DNA from: Knoxdaviesia capensis
Lineage: Eukaryota; Ascomycota; Sordariomycetes; Microascales; Gondwanamycetaceae
Length of the DNA stretch: 64,000 bases
Direction of reading: 5' to 3'
Assembly: GCA_001510575.1 (NCBI GenBank)
Contig: LNGK01000010.1
Coordinates: 2,085,111 to 2,149,110 of the forward strand
The stretch's first letter is position 1; the number at the start of each line of letters is the position of its first letter. Positions 21,401 through 33,908 of the stretch are shown in pieces. Under the pieces are notes generated by a model. The model was not told the origin of the DNA. It searched no databases and worked only from the letters and a program-made list of their open reading frames with translations. The position numbers and the translations under genes were made by a program.

Positions 21401-22765
21401 ATGTAGCCTGGCGCGCTTTCCACTTTAGGCGTTCAGGTGTTTACATGTTGACAGTGTTGACAGTGTTAGGTGGGCGGGGGTGCGGATGAGTTTTGTTTGT
21501 GTACCTTTCACCTGCAGACTATTTCCGAACTGCAGGAAATCCTCTCGGTCGGGGGCTTCGCGGCCGGGCATTCGGGGATCGACGGAGATGACATCGCTAT
21601 ATTCTTCGTCGTCTTCCTCATAATCCTCGTCTTCGTCTTCGTACCCCTCTTCGCCTTCGTCGTCGTATTCGTCGTCGCCGACGTGCTCGACAATTTGTCC
21701 GGATCGAGACGGCGGGGGTGCGGCATATTCGAGAGCGGCGGCCGCGGGGCCCCGAGAGTGCACGGGGAAATCAGTGGATGCAGTCAAAAATGGCGATGCG
21801 TTGCCTTCTTGGGCGTACTGCTCGAGCTCGCGGTAGTATGAGTCGTATAGGCCTTCCAGTTCTCGCTCGATGGCGGTCCGCTTCCGGCCACAAACGGCAC
21901 AGCTGCACGTGTTCTTCTGCTGCTCCTTCATTTTCTTCAGCACAGTCTCCTTCTCGAGTCGGACGAGGCCCTTGCGCTCCTCTTCGTCGAGGCCGAGCCA
22001 GAATTCCTTTATGCGTTCGCGATCGTCCTGGGTAGTCGTATCCCAAACGCGGCCTTCGAAGTGGTTCGTGGCGGATTGCCCAACCACAGATGAGTCGTCG
22101 TGAAGATCTTCATGCGGGCCCGAGTTGGCCGTCTTCTTCTTTTTGTTCTTCTTGGACTTCTTCAATTTTGTCGGGGTGGTAGAGTCTTCGATGGGCGAAT
22201 CGGGGACAGACTGGACGCTAAACGTAGAATCGGTGGCACGGTTTCTGCTGTGCGAAGGGCCGGTGGTCGTAGCTGTCTTAGAGGCCATGGACGAGGAGTG
22301 AGAGGAGCCATTCGGGATTGTCAGGCGATGAGGAGATTCTGGACGGTGGTCATGAGGTATCGGAGTTGACGATGAGGACGATGCAACCGCTTTCCCGGCA
22401 ACGGCTTCCGCAGCAGCAGCCTTGGCTCGCTCTTTCAGTCTTCGCTTGGCCTTTTTGGAGTTCACAGTAGGGACCGATCCGTTGGAAAGGCCGTCTGCGG
22501 GGGCACCGGCATGATTTGTCGAAGACGACGATGAAGTAGCAGCAGCTCCGGCGGCGCCCGAGGAAGATTGGGGCCCATGGGAAGCCGAGATGGTCGACAT
22601 GGTGGGATGATTCGTGGTCGGCGTGCTCGGCTGGGACGAATCGGCTCCAGATGTGGGTTTGGGGACGGTGATGAACTTGGATCCGTCCTTGTTGCTGTAT
22701 TTGGCTGTGGTACGTGGCGAGGCCGGGCCGTTGAGTGGAGTAGGTTGGTTGCTCACCGATGGCAT
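18487..22765 (-). CDS. NST1: Stress response protein NST1
   Basis: The model is complement(join(18487..20934, 21026..21315, 21505..22765)), and all junctions keep the frame. The first intron has a GTACAC donor and CACAG acceptor, the second a GTTAGT donor and CTGCAG acceptor. The protein is about 1,330 residues. The N-terminal exon is Ser/Thr-rich with basic KSKKNKKKK, a CxxC pair (CSCAVCGRKR) and an acidic run (GYEDEDEDYEEDDEEY). The middle exon carries GGILTVADDLLRNNGRRF. Exon 3 begins DPRTEEQRMAEGRKMFQIFA and runs into the very long Arg/Lys/Glu coiled coil typical of NST1, then a Pro/Gly-rich tail. Yeast Nst1 is a negative regulator of salt tolerance linked to P-bodies and mRNA splicing factor Msl1. 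The frame appears to continue past the stop (separate entry). Confidence 0.93.
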
Positions 22766-25700
22766 CTCGAGATCGCGGCAGATGCGTGGGTGGGAGGATT
22801 ATTGTGAGGGGTTCTCAAGTCGTAAGATTGTCGTGACCACACATGGGGAGGAGGGAGAATGGTGTCGTGCAAAACTCGACAATGATGGACTTGAGAGAAA
22901 GAGAGAGAGGGGTGTTTAGAGATGAGAGAGGTTGAGTTGCCCCCCCCAAATTATCAGGCTAGCTTTCGAAGTCCTGGCTTGGTCCGGGGATGATCGCAGT
23001 TGGCGATGGCTGAACGATGAACCAGCTCCGGAGAAAGCGAGACAGGAAAGAATAGTCGACAGAGGAGGACAAGATGATGTCCAAGACACAATTCGGTTGG
23101 TCGGATTACAGCTCGGGGTTGGTGTGGAGGAAAGGAAAGACAGAATGAGATTAGAAGCGGGAATCCTGACTTGAAGGGAGAGGATGAGAGAAGAAGAAAC
23201 AAAGAAGAAAATATCGAGAGGAAGAAAACTAGAAGTAGGTTAGATATTAATTACAGATTGCTCTAGCTTAGGTGATCAAAGAAGAGATCACGAGGAGGAG
23301 TGTGTAATAGTAGTGGTGGTATATGCACGCAGGCCATCAAGTACGTAGGTCGCAAAGCCGTGATAGCGTCAACAAGAAACAAAAGGGCAGCCAACAAGGT
23401 GTCTCTATGCTAGCCCAGGAGAAAGAACCAAGTGTATATGGAGAGAGACGGAGAGAGACGGAGAGAGAAAAGCACGGGTTCGTTGAAGGGGAGAGGTTCT
23501 GGCAGGCGAAAGATTTCAAGTTGGGAAACTGGAAGCGGAGAGCAGAATACCTACAAAAGGATGCCGGCGCGTGTGTCACCGGGATGGAGGAGCAGAAGAG
23601 AAAAAATGGACAACCAGGAAAAAATACGATGAGCTAGATAGATAGAGAACACTTTCTATTCCGATATAAGATAGACGGGAGGGTAGAGTAGAGATATAGA
23701 GACACAGAGAGAGAGAGAGAGGCGAGAGACGGCGAGAATGAGAAAGAAGGCGGTCGGAAGGGAGAGAGTCGGTCGGAAGGGAGGGGGAGAGAGAGAAAAA
23801 AAGAGGTTGACTATGAAGATATGATGTTTGCTTCCCAGCAAGATTGTGTGTGTGATTGATGATTGAGAAGAGGTTGTGTGGATGGAGATAATTGCAGCCA
23901 CTTTTCGGGTGTGTGGTAATAGAAAAAAAACCGTGAAAAATTGCTGAGTCAACGCGCAAGTGTGGCGGCCGTGCGGAGGGAGTCGCGGCACTGGGAGTCA
24001 TGGTGTGAATCAGGTTGCCGGGCCCAGTGCGGATATGTGGCGTTCCTGGTTTTCACGGTGCGACAAGGGTGGTATCATGTGACTTAGCCATGTGACTTGG
24101 GCGGCTCCCTCGTCAAATGGCCGTGCGAAGAGGTCGCTCAAGCGTGGGTTCTGAGCTTCTGATATTGCGATCTTGTCCTATCGTTTACGCTGGACACTAC
24201 AGACCAGATACATAGCCCTGGCGATGTCGCTTTCCTGAAATATCCTGCTTCTTGTTCTTTTGCCGCCGTTTGGCGAGATTGTTTGCCTGGCCCCATTCTT
24301 ACCCTCCCTTGTGCCACCGTTTCCCGGTTTACATGTCGAACGCCACAGCCGTTTGGCCCAGCTTTTCTATCTGTGTGCTGGTGCAGAGAGGAGACCGGGA
24401 ACAACTTCCTCAAGAGAGTGAGATGTGGGAGAGCAGGGAACAGAAGCCGGCCTTTTTGGTTGCTGGTGCCGGATGTGTGAGAGGCTCTCCGTGATTCATC
24501 CATCCTGTAATGTGAATATCACCCCCACCATGGTCGTCTTGCTGGGGCCCGCTGGACATGATGAGGAAAATGACAGGGAGGGGATCATCATCTTGGAAAC
24601 AGCACAAACACACCAAAAACAGCACTACATCAAGTCCAAAAAGGTCTAATCCCAGCCTTCTATGCCCTAGCAAAGGTCAAGCAAACACCTTAGTGAGATA
24701 TAGTACTCATATACCGGCAAACTTTCCTAGTGGATTAGCTATCTCTCCTGCACATACATACTATATAGACACATAGACAAGTGCTAGCATTCCTAAGAGA
24801 AGGGAGCAAAGAAACCAGTCGCTTCTTGTTTAGCTGGACTAGTACTGTAAAGATTGGTTGGTACGTGCTGAATTCTTATGAACAATGGTGACAGAGCAAG
24901 GTGTTTTCTATTGGTTTATATGCACATCTCTTTCATCTGCCTAGGAGAAAGTGATTGTGAATGGTGAATGGTGAGTGGTGTAGTGCTGGGGCATTGTTTG
25001 TTCAGGGTAGTGAAGTGAATCATTCTCTCCCTAGGGTCGGGCATTCCTGGCTTTTTATAGTCCAGAAAGCAAAGTGTTATAGTTGAAGTGGGCATCATAC
25101 CTGTAATTAGCGATAAAGTCGATTGATCCTATATTCCTCTGCTATCTCTCCCGAACTGGGGTAGAAAGCCCTTCTTTGTTTTCTCTCAGGATGTGCCCAA
25201 GAACAAAGGACAATCACAAAGAAAGCGAGGGTGTTATGCTATATATACTCTACTGGCATTCTTCTCTCCTGCTGAACCCTATACCGCATCCTACACTGGG
25301 GAACCTTTAGTCCAGGTATTGGTATATATCAATCGAGGACACCATATAGATGAGAGCCTTTTTGACCTCCCCGCCCATCACCGCCCAAACCTACACACAA
25401 CCGGTGACCGTTGACACCTGAGACGCCCAATGCTGGTGTTCATACTCTGTGCGGGCTCCTGTGGCGGCGGGCCTCTGCATGGGAGGTGGTTGTGTATGCC
25501 TTACCATCTCTCCCCATCGGGCCAAAACCATCCAGCCCAGGGGGAAAACACCCCTATTTCCTGGTTCTGGAAACCCCATTGGCCAATTGATACCCAAGAG
25601 CTGATGGTTCTTCAATGACGAGATGTCGCTAATGCGACTAAACGAGAAACGCCCAGCCCTCTCTCTCTCTCTCTGAAGTGTGCCCGGTCGCTGTGTGTGC

Positions 25701-28700
25701 GCGGGAAGGCCGCAACCCCACTGAATACGGACGGGTCCAGCCTTGATTCCGGATGTCGTTTGTTGGGGCGACTCTTTTGACTACGGGAATGCGCAAATAC
25801 GAGCGGGATCGGGAAGATTCTCAATAGTCCATGGAAGCTAAAGAACATCTGAGGGCTGAGAATATTGGCTGCTTTCTCCAGGTGTCAATCGAGGAACGCC
25901 AATTGGAACTGGCGCCATGCGAGGGGGGCCAACCCGTATCTGATCCGTTTAGAATGCAGGTAAATATAGAAACATGCCAATTGGGATGTGCATTGAGATT
26001 GGAAGGCGGGGAAGGATCCCTTCCAATGAAGGTTAGAGGTCTGTCTGTTAGTGAGGTAATGCAGCTTACCATTGAACATAAAGCCCGTCATAAACTGCCA
26101 ATTCTAACTGGACTTCGTATCAAGCTTTTCCCTGGTTGGCGGCGGCGGCTGTGCAGCAAGCAGCGGGGGGTTTGACATCCCAGCTTGCTTTATTCCTCTG
26201 GTACGCTGCAGTAGCCCTGGCGGAATCTGAAGAAAAACCTGAATTTGGATCAGGATCAGGGCCAGGGTCCGGGGACCAACAATCGCAGTTGATTTTCCAT
26301 GGGGGACCTGTGCTAGACCTGTAGAACTCGGGTTCTGCAGTTTTTCGGTGCAACTGGCATCATATCCTCGTCGTATTGAAGCTTCCCGGCTGCTTCAGTT
26401 CTTTCTTCGTTCAGATGCTGAGTGTGGGAAAGGGGCCAGCCAGACTGGTGCGGGTCGATACGATATCGTGTTGATCGTGGTGCATGGACCTGCAGGATGA
26501 GTGAGCAATGCAACCTGAGGGCTTTCCTTTACGTCTCTCGTCTAACATGGCGTCCGGCCGGCAGAGGCACAACCCGGTCCAGTGAAGACTGGGCAAGCAA
26601 GAGAGATCATGCACAAAGCTGGGGTTTAGTCAACGTAGAGGGAAGGCAAATATTATCACAAAAAGGCATGATGCATGTGGCCGGACAGCCGGGCCATGTG
26701 GACATGGGGGGGAAAGGCGGTCTAGAGAGGAGGGAGAAGCGACGGCCCGGCCGGGCGGTTGCACGACGCGGTCCCGGAGGGCGACATGTGGGCGGAATTC
26801 TAGCGGTATATGCCTAGATATGGAACCAGCTTCAGGCAGCCGCGTGGCTGGTGTGAGCTCGACAGCTGCAGGTAGGTAGGCCAGCTTGGCCACCGCCCAC
26901 CCGGGGGATATTCGGAGGATTTTGGCTCAGCGGAGAAAGCGAGGGGTTGACAGGTGCGGATTTGAGGGCGAGCGGGTCACTGGTTTCTCTGTGGTTGCGG
27001 GTGATGAGGAATATGACCAGTGCAGCACCACAAGGTAACGTGTGGACAAGAAGCCGCGTGTTGAAGCGGCACCGTACATATACATAGTTGACAGAGAGAG
27101 AGAGGGAGAGAGAGGAAGAGGGAGCGCGATGCTACTCAAGGCGCTGCTGCACAGCCAATTGGACGACGATGGGATGTGCGGTGTGGGTGGGTGGATGGCC
27201 GCATGTGTTTCCGCGCGAAGCTGCAGTTGTTTGCTGGTGCGGAGATGCACGATGACGGGAACTGCGAGACAAATATCGCTCTTGATAAGCTTTGGTGGTG
27301 TTCGTTGGCGGGCCTAGACCGACGATATGAATGAACGACCGTTGATGTTGGGACATTCTGGACTGGTGTGTTTCATTGTTTGGTGGCCAGTGGCGGCCAG
27401 TTGGCACAGTCCTATTTGCAGTACCACCTACCTAGTATACGCGTTCCTTGGGCCGGAGGCAGCTCTAAATGCTAGTAGACAGTAATAGATGGAGAGACAA
27501 AGTGCAGGACTTCCTCAGCTATCATGCGTGTGTGTCCTACTGACTCGCTTCATATGCCCGCATCAGACGGAAAGTGTCCGGATATACAGCCTTTCAGGAC
27601 TTCGCTCTCGGCGAGTACAACAGAGCAAGGAGGGAGACCAGAAAGTCAAAACAGTGTCACCAACCGACCGCCAGCTTCCACCATCACGGGAAATATCTGG
27701 AGACGGGGGAATACCAGGCAACCTGCAGAAATGGGCGGAATGAACTGACCATCGCGCATCTGGGCTTGGCAGGCAGAGCATATATGCATATATAAACGCA
27801 AGTACGTAATTTGAGGCCATCTTCGGAAGTGTCTCGTCGATTAGTGATTTTGATCCTCCCGACAGTCATCAGCATCAGTCATCGCCAGAGGTTTTTCCCA
27901 CCCGACGGTTTTTTCCTAACACTCTTTTCGTTTCTTCGCTTCTTTGGGTTCTTGCCACATACACATCTCCTCCTCCTCCTCTTCTTCTCCGTGATCATTT
28001 CATCAGCATCGTCACCAATCCTTTCCACCCATCTGCCCCCCGGAAATCTCTTTTGCTGAACAGCGCAATCTCTAAAACTCCGACTGATCGACGGTGTTCA
28101 TGTGTGTTCTGGCTGGTCTCTCTCTCCACTTCCAACACACGTCGTCGACTCTGTAATCAATCCCACCTCGCTGAACACCATTAGTTCCTGACTTACCTAC
28201 TCTTCTCGTACTGTAAGTTCCGACTCCCCTGTCGTCACCCCCCGATGCCAGGCCAAGTTGCCTCATGCAAGGTTCCTTGACACGCCCCATCTTATGGTGG
28301 ACTCCGTTGCCTCCATACAAAACACTCCAGGTGCTAACAATACGATGAACGGCAGAAAACACAGGCCTTGCCTGCCGTACCGTGTTAATCCAAGTCCCCT
28401 TGGAAATCTCCCACGATCCACACTGCCTCTCGCCCTTGGTCCTACGTCAGCCGCAATTCAACGACACTGCTCACAAGCTTCGTTGCGCGGTGGAATACGG
28501 ACGCACAGCATACTCTGATCGACCGATTGGACAGCTCTCGGAATCCATCACCCAAATCAGCAATATAGCTCGCCAGCTATGCTCCAGTTCCTTTGACTGG
28601 CTTCGTGTCCTTCTCTCGACATAATCATCTCTCGCCGTCGGCCGATTTCCTCGTATCGTATCCTTTCCTTTAGCTGCAGCTCACCTACTAGACTTAACCC

Positions 28701-30157
28701 ACTCCTCCCCCTCCAGCTATTTGCATCCTTGTGTTGCTTGAATCAAATTTTTCTATCCTCGCTTGTTCTTCCTTCTCTTTTATTCGGTTGAAGCATTATC
28801 ACCTTGGGGGTTCTCTTCCCAGGATATCTTGGCGGTTGTTTCTTCTCTCATTTTTTTTAACATTTATTTCCCTCCTTGGACTGCTTCGATAATCCGATCT
28901 ATATAATATGGGCCCTCGTCCACTTCTCAGATAAAAAAAAAGTCCACCCTCCAATCGCTTCCAAATATCTTCCGCGATCCGATCCCACCCAACTATCGTC
29001 CCTTCTTCTTCCCTGCTTTTGGCCACTGTGCGTGGCGTTATCTCTCCTTCCATCTCCCTCCCTCCCTTGTTCTCTTCTTTCTCTTCTTCCTCCTACACTC
29101 TGCTGTCCCTCCTTTTTTGGTCTTCTCTTGACCATTTCTTCGCTTTTTCGTGTGTGCGGCTTTGCCAACTGTCTCGAGCACTTTTGGTCTTTATTAGAGG
29201 ACGCCAACACCCACCCGTCTAGCCTCGATTTGAACTCGAAGTGTTTTTTTTCCTGGTCGTGGATCCTAGCTTCAAACCTCGGACTACAGACACTATAAAA
29301 CACGACCCAAAATCTCTCTCCCATTCCCCTTTATCCCGATTGCCACCCGGCTCTCCTCTCTCGAACCTCGCTCTTTTTTTTCCGTTGCTGAAGAGAGAAG
29401 ACAGAGAACATCACCTCATCCTTGGGCGGCCTCCAGTTCGTTCTGCTCAGCGTCCTCCGCACCAACGACTTTGAATCGCGCACGCCTCGTTCGGTTGACT
29501 TTGGCCCGAATGCTCGTATTCCGTGCTCTTTCGCTCTCGATAACATAACAATCGCCACCGCCGCCGTGCTTCGGCGCCCTTGACTCGAGACCTACCGTAT
29601 ATCTCCGTTGTCCGCACCGGCTCTGTCTCTCTCGACTTGGCCTCCCCCCTCCTCGTCGATTGTCTACACGCTGCTCCGATCCTCTTCCTCACCTCGCGGT
29701 GTTTGCGGTTGTCTCCCCCCCTTTTTGTCGCCTGTTGTGTTGCGCCGAAACCGCGTTCAACCAGCCGCCATCCCGGTCCTTGTGTCTCCAGCTTCGTCCT
29801 ACCTCGTCTCGATCGACCTGGCTTTGTGCCTCCATAGACCCGCGTCGGTGTTGTTTCTCTTCAGTCTTGAACCGTTTCAATATCCCCCTGGTTCTGTCGA
29901 CTCGATCTTCTCTCTCCTCTCATCCATATTTTGCCGTCCTCGGTGCCGCCTCAGAAACTAGTCTCCGTACTTGTCCCAGCGCCCCTGTCGAATACGATCT
30001 CCTCTCGATATATCTCTAAATACACCAGGCCATTGCTTTGCTTTTCTCTTCTTCCTTAATTCTATATATTGCAGTGCCGGCCTTCTTTCTACACCCAGTT
30101 GGGACCCCGTTGTCGGCACTTTTTGCCATCTCGTTCTTCTCTCCAATTCCCTTCACA
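22766..30157. other. Large intergenic region between divergent NST1 and Rho2
   Basis: This is about 7.4 kb without a convincing gene. The left part (22840-23830) is GA-rich, mirroring the CT-rich leader of NST1. The right part (about 28650-30150) is a long CT-rich leader of Rho2. The middle has mixed AT-rich segments. The frame at 25831-26175 (114 residues) is the only one with some protein-like character, and it matches nothing I know. Confidence 0.5.
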
Positions 30158-31232
30158 ATGGCTAGCCAAAGCCAAAGCAACGTCATTCGCAGGCAAGTGG
30201 ATATTTCCTGGTGCTGTGGAATGTGCATCCTGTATCGGAAACTTTTTTTTTCTTTTTGCACCCTTTCCCAACGACTGCCGGCTAACATTCTCTTGAACTT
30301 TTAGGAAACTGGTCATTATCGGTGACGGTGCCTGCGGAAAGACTAGTTTGCTGAGTGTATTTACGCTCGGCTACTTTCCTCCTGTAAGTTTTGCTACCAG
30401 CTGTTCTGCTCTTCCTTACCGTTGTTTAACTAACCTGTGTATCTTCATTGTTGGCTTGCAGGACTATGTAAGATCTTCCCATGTGTTCAGCTCTCCTCCC
30501 CGCGTGATATACTCGAACAATCGTCCGGACTCTTGAGTTGACCGGACCGTATACGAAAATCACCCCCCGCCTCCGTATCTGCGAGCTTTATTTCTAATTA
30601 CCGTCTTTTCCTGATATTCCCGTTTAGATTCCGACGGTGTTTGAGAACTATGTCACTGATTGCCGTGTAGACGGAAAGTCGGTACAGCTGGCGCTTTGGG
30701 ATACGGCTGGCCAAGAAGACTACGAGCGGCTACGCCCATTGGCATATTCGAAAGCTCATGTTATCTTGATAGGCTTTGCCGTTGACACGCCCGACTCCCT
30801 GGACAATGTCAAGCACAAGGTACGAGCTGAGTTGCCCCTCCAACCCCCACACGAACAATCCTGAAGACCTCTTGGAGCTCTCTATACTCCCTGTGACGTC
30901 CCCTCCAGATGCTAACCGTGCGATCTATTATTGCAACTCAGTGGATAGAAGAAGCTTCGCGGCTATGCCCGGGCGTGCCGGTGATTCTGGTGGGCCTGAA
31001 AAAGGACCTGCGGGAAGACCCGGTAGCAATTGAGGAGCAGCGCAAGAAGTCGCTGCGGTTTGTGTCGCCGCAGGAGGGCGAGTCGGTTGCGCGCGAGATC
31101 AACGCGAAGCGGTACATCGAGTGCTCGAGTCTGAGCGGCGAGGGCGTCGACGATGTGTTTGAGGCGGCGACGCGGGCAGCGCTGCTGACGTTTGAAAATG
31201 GCGAGACGCCGGGGTGCTGTGTGATCCAATAG
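30158..31232 (+). CDS. RHO2: Rho2-type small GTPase
   Basis: The model is join(30158..30192, 30305..30383, 30462..30467, 30628..30819, 30942..31232), 200 residues. Intron 1 is a GC-AG intron (donor AG|GCAAGT); only this restores RRKLVIIG. Exon 3 is a 6-nucleotide microexon (GAC TAT) flanked by GTAAGT/CAG and GTAAGA/TAG sites; it supplies DY between GYFPP and IPTVFENY. The motifs are GDGACGKT (P-loop), IPTVFENYV (effector region), WDTAGQEDYERLRP (switch II), LVGLKKDL (guanine specificity) and ECSSLSGEG. The C-terminus, GCCVIQ, is a CAAX box (glutamine favours farnesylation) with a neighbouring cysteine for palmitoylation. The effector-loop and VDGKSVQLALWDTAG sequence fits fission-yeast-type Rho2, which activates protein kinase C and cell-wall synthesis at the plasma membrane. 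Transcription starts from a long CT-rich leader. Confidence 0.95.
30462..30467 (+). other. 6-nt microexon of Rho2
   Basis: GACTAT sits between TTGCAG and GTAAGA. Both flanking introns are phase 0, and the two encoded residues are exactly what the Rho effector loop requires at this place. Confidence 0.88.
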
Positions 31233-32570
31233 GCGTTGTGAGCGTGTGCTTTCTTTTCTCTGTTCTTTTCTTTTCCTTCTATTCCACGGTCGCGGTGAAA
31301 CAATTGGGTATTCTGGACTTCTTCTCTCGCTTTCCACCACTTCGTGTACGTCTCACGGCACCTGTCACTCCAAATCACACGCACAAAATGCGGTGCTCAC
31401 ATATCTCCGTATCACTATCCCCGATATCTCCATCCCCGACGGCGAACTTTGGACGTGCATGCACGAACCTGCCCCAGCCTTAATCTCTCCCGGCATGCAA
31501 AGCTGTTGATCCCATCTTGTGCAGTCACACGTGCAAGGTTACAGTGCAGCACACCCGGGTCGCTGGTCCACCTCTCTGTTCCGCGGAACACCTTTCTGTT
31601 CTCTTGCACCCTGGAAGGGGGGTCTCTTCCACAACTTCCTCCCGCGCTCTTTTTCTCTTCTTCTTTTTTTTTCTTGTATAGACCTTCAAGTATGTCCTTT
31701 TTCTTCCTTTCTCACCGATCTTGTCTTTGTCGTGCTAGCCACGACACACACCGCTACTGCGCACAAGCTGCGCACAAACGCCGAGCGCCCGCCCCTCTGT
31801 CATTCTACTCCTCCCTCCCTGTCGTTTGCTTTTTTGGTTCTTTTGCTTTGTTCCTCGTCGGCATGAAATTTGGAGTTCTCAGTGATACTTTCTCTGTTGC
31901 CTGTTCGTTTTTTTTCTCTTGACGTTTTTGGTTTCGTGTTCTGTCTTCATCTTGTGCTCATAGTCTGTCCTGCTTTATTTTTTTGCGTCGTTGTGTTAGG
32001 GAAAAGTGAGGGTCTTGTTTGTCTCTGTTGGGTTCTGCAGTTTTTTCGTTCATCTCCTATCGTAATGTCTATCTATTATCTCTCCTGAGTTTTCTGCTAT
32101 TCTTCGCTGCTGGTGTCTTTCGTTGTGGATTATTCGGCCATGCTTGGTGTCGTTTAACGTAATATCAGCGGTCAGTTTGGTCCACGAGGATGGATTGTGG
32201 CCAGAAACGTATGGTGATATGCCATATCAGGGACCAGGCCTCGCCAAGCCCCCGTGTCCTCCGTCTAGCTGGGCCCAATTGCTTTCGCCCTCAGCTGACT
32301 CTCCAAACGCATCGTCTGTCAAAAAGGGGTAGGATGGTACATTCACAGCAGCGTCGAACAGGTAACCAGATCCCGGGCTTGTTTCCGCCCTCGTCAAACT
32401 TCTATATAGGATAATGTACAGTAGAGAAAACCAAAGGATAGTGAATGGTACAAGGACCCGCTCATGCAGGACACACGCCGCTGGACAACACCCAACAAAA
32501 CACATCGATGGACAGATTTCATTTTTTTTCCGCCACACCCACAAGCCCAACAGCTCATCGTTTCGCCCGC
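31233..32570. other. Convergent 3' regions of Rho2 and mL40
   Basis: It is CT-rich 3' UTR-like sequence on the Rho2 side. I see no gene. Confidence 0.6.
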
Positions 32571-33206
32571 CTACTCCCGCTTCCACTCGTAGTTCCACGG
32601 CACCCGGCCCGGCGTCTCAGTCTGCGCGCGGGCGTACTCGATGGGGATGCCGCCGTTGCCATACACGCCCTTCTTCTCCATGGCGACACGGAACAGGTAC
32701 CCGACGCCGCGGTCGCCGGGGCCCTCGACGGAGGCGAGCGCCTCGCAGGCGGCGCTCATGCCCTGGTGCAGGCGCATCAACTCGCGGTCGCGCGCCTCGC
32801 GGGCCTGGCGCTGGTGGACCATCCAGGCGCGGTGGATGGTCCAGTGGCGCAGCCAGCGGTTGCGGGCCATGCGCAGGGTCGGCGGGGCGTGCGCGAACAG
32901 GTTGGTTTTGAGCGCGCGCACTTTCCCGGCGGACTCGGCTTCGGAGCGCGTCGGCTGCACGCGCGTGCTGCGCTTGTACTTTGCGGCGGCGAATCTCTTG
33001 GCGGCGGCGTTCTGCTTGAAGGGCTGCATGGGTTTCTTGTTGGAGGCGCCTTTGGCGCCTTTGGCGGGTGCGGCCGTGCTTGTGAATGTGCGGATGGAGG
33101 TGGTGGGAGTCGGGATGGTCGGGATGGTTGGGTGTCCGAGGCGGGCGGCGCCGCTTGTGCGCAGGCCGAGGCCGAGGCCGCGGAAGGCGTGGATTAGAGT
33201 GGACAT
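32571..33206 (-). CDS. MRPL28: Mitochondrial large-subunit ribosomal protein mL40 (MRPL28)
   Basis: The protein has 211 residues in a single exon. The start at 33206 (MSTLIHAFRG) is chosen over the upstream in-frame Met at 33269 because it puts a basic, Ser/Thr/Arg-rich mitochondrial targeting peptide at the N-terminus. After an Ala/Lys-rich segment comes the conserved core. It has RMARNRWLRHWTIHRAW, then a helical arginine/glutamate-rich stretch (RDRELMRLHQGM), VGYLFRVAMEKKGVYG and finally GIPIEYARAQTETPGRVPWN with a basic end. This matches the fungal mL40 family of the mitochondrial 54S ribosome. The length is normal. Confidence 0.92.
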   Translation of the reverse strand: MSTLIHAFRGLGLGLRTSGAARLGHPTIPTIPTPTTSIRTFTSTAAPAKGAKGASNKKPMQPFKQNAAAKRFAAAKYKRSTRVQPTRSEAESAGKVRALKTNLFAHAPPTLRMARNRWLRHWTIHRAWMVHQRQAREARDRELMRLHQGMSAACEALASVEGPGDRGVGYLFRVAMEKKGVYGNGGIPIEYARAQTETPGRVPWNYEWKRE

Positions 33207-33908
33207 GGCGGGTATTTGTGAGGGGAGAGCCGGACTGGAGAGAACGGGTGTTTGCTGGTGGTCGGTCACGTAGGTTGAAAGCTCGAACTTTCAGGAGACT
33301 CGTCGGGGGGGGGGGGGATATGAAAAAGTGTGTCGTATCGTCGGACACAGACGCGTGAATCGGCCAATTGACGGGGGTGGATCGATAGTTCAAGTCCTCA
33401 CCCAGTCTCCGGTCGGGATTGATGCAGCTGTTCGTCGGCAGTGCGGCTCAAGTGTCGGTAATAGGGGGTAGATGGAAGAGGATTGGCGTTTCCTTGAAGA
33501 TGGAGAGTATCGTGTGAGGTTGAGAGAAAAGCTGGAAGAAAAAAAGAGCTGCCGATTGTCGGCCAATCATAGCGCGGCAGAAAACCGGAGCCTGTCTCGT
33601 GATATGGCACGTGCATGGCCGTAAACTCAACGCACACCGGCATCGTGTGTCGTAGGACAAGACTGCAATTAACTTCCTGATTGCTCTATGACTTGCATAT
33701 GGCAACTTGGTCGAAGATGAGCTGTTGATTTGCTAAATACGTAGTAAGGTAAATTTCTCGTTTGTATGGAGTGAATAGGATGCTCGCTGTTGACCGGTCT
33801 TCATGACTCCACATATATCGTCCGACACTATGACGGGATTCAAAACAACAGAAAAGATATCATGGTGCAGTTCACCTGGTTATAAAGGTTTCTGTATCTA
33901 CGCGTCTC
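33207..33908. other. Upstream region of mL40
   Basis: It lies between two minus-strand genes. It includes a G-run of about 14 bases near 33305-33318 and no coding frame that I can support. Confidence 0.6.

Noticed and set aside
29215..29245. tRNA-like B box (GTTCAAATC on the minus strand)
   Set aside because: The T-arm stem does not pair, and no A box or acceptor stem was found. No tRNA was found elsewhere in the window.
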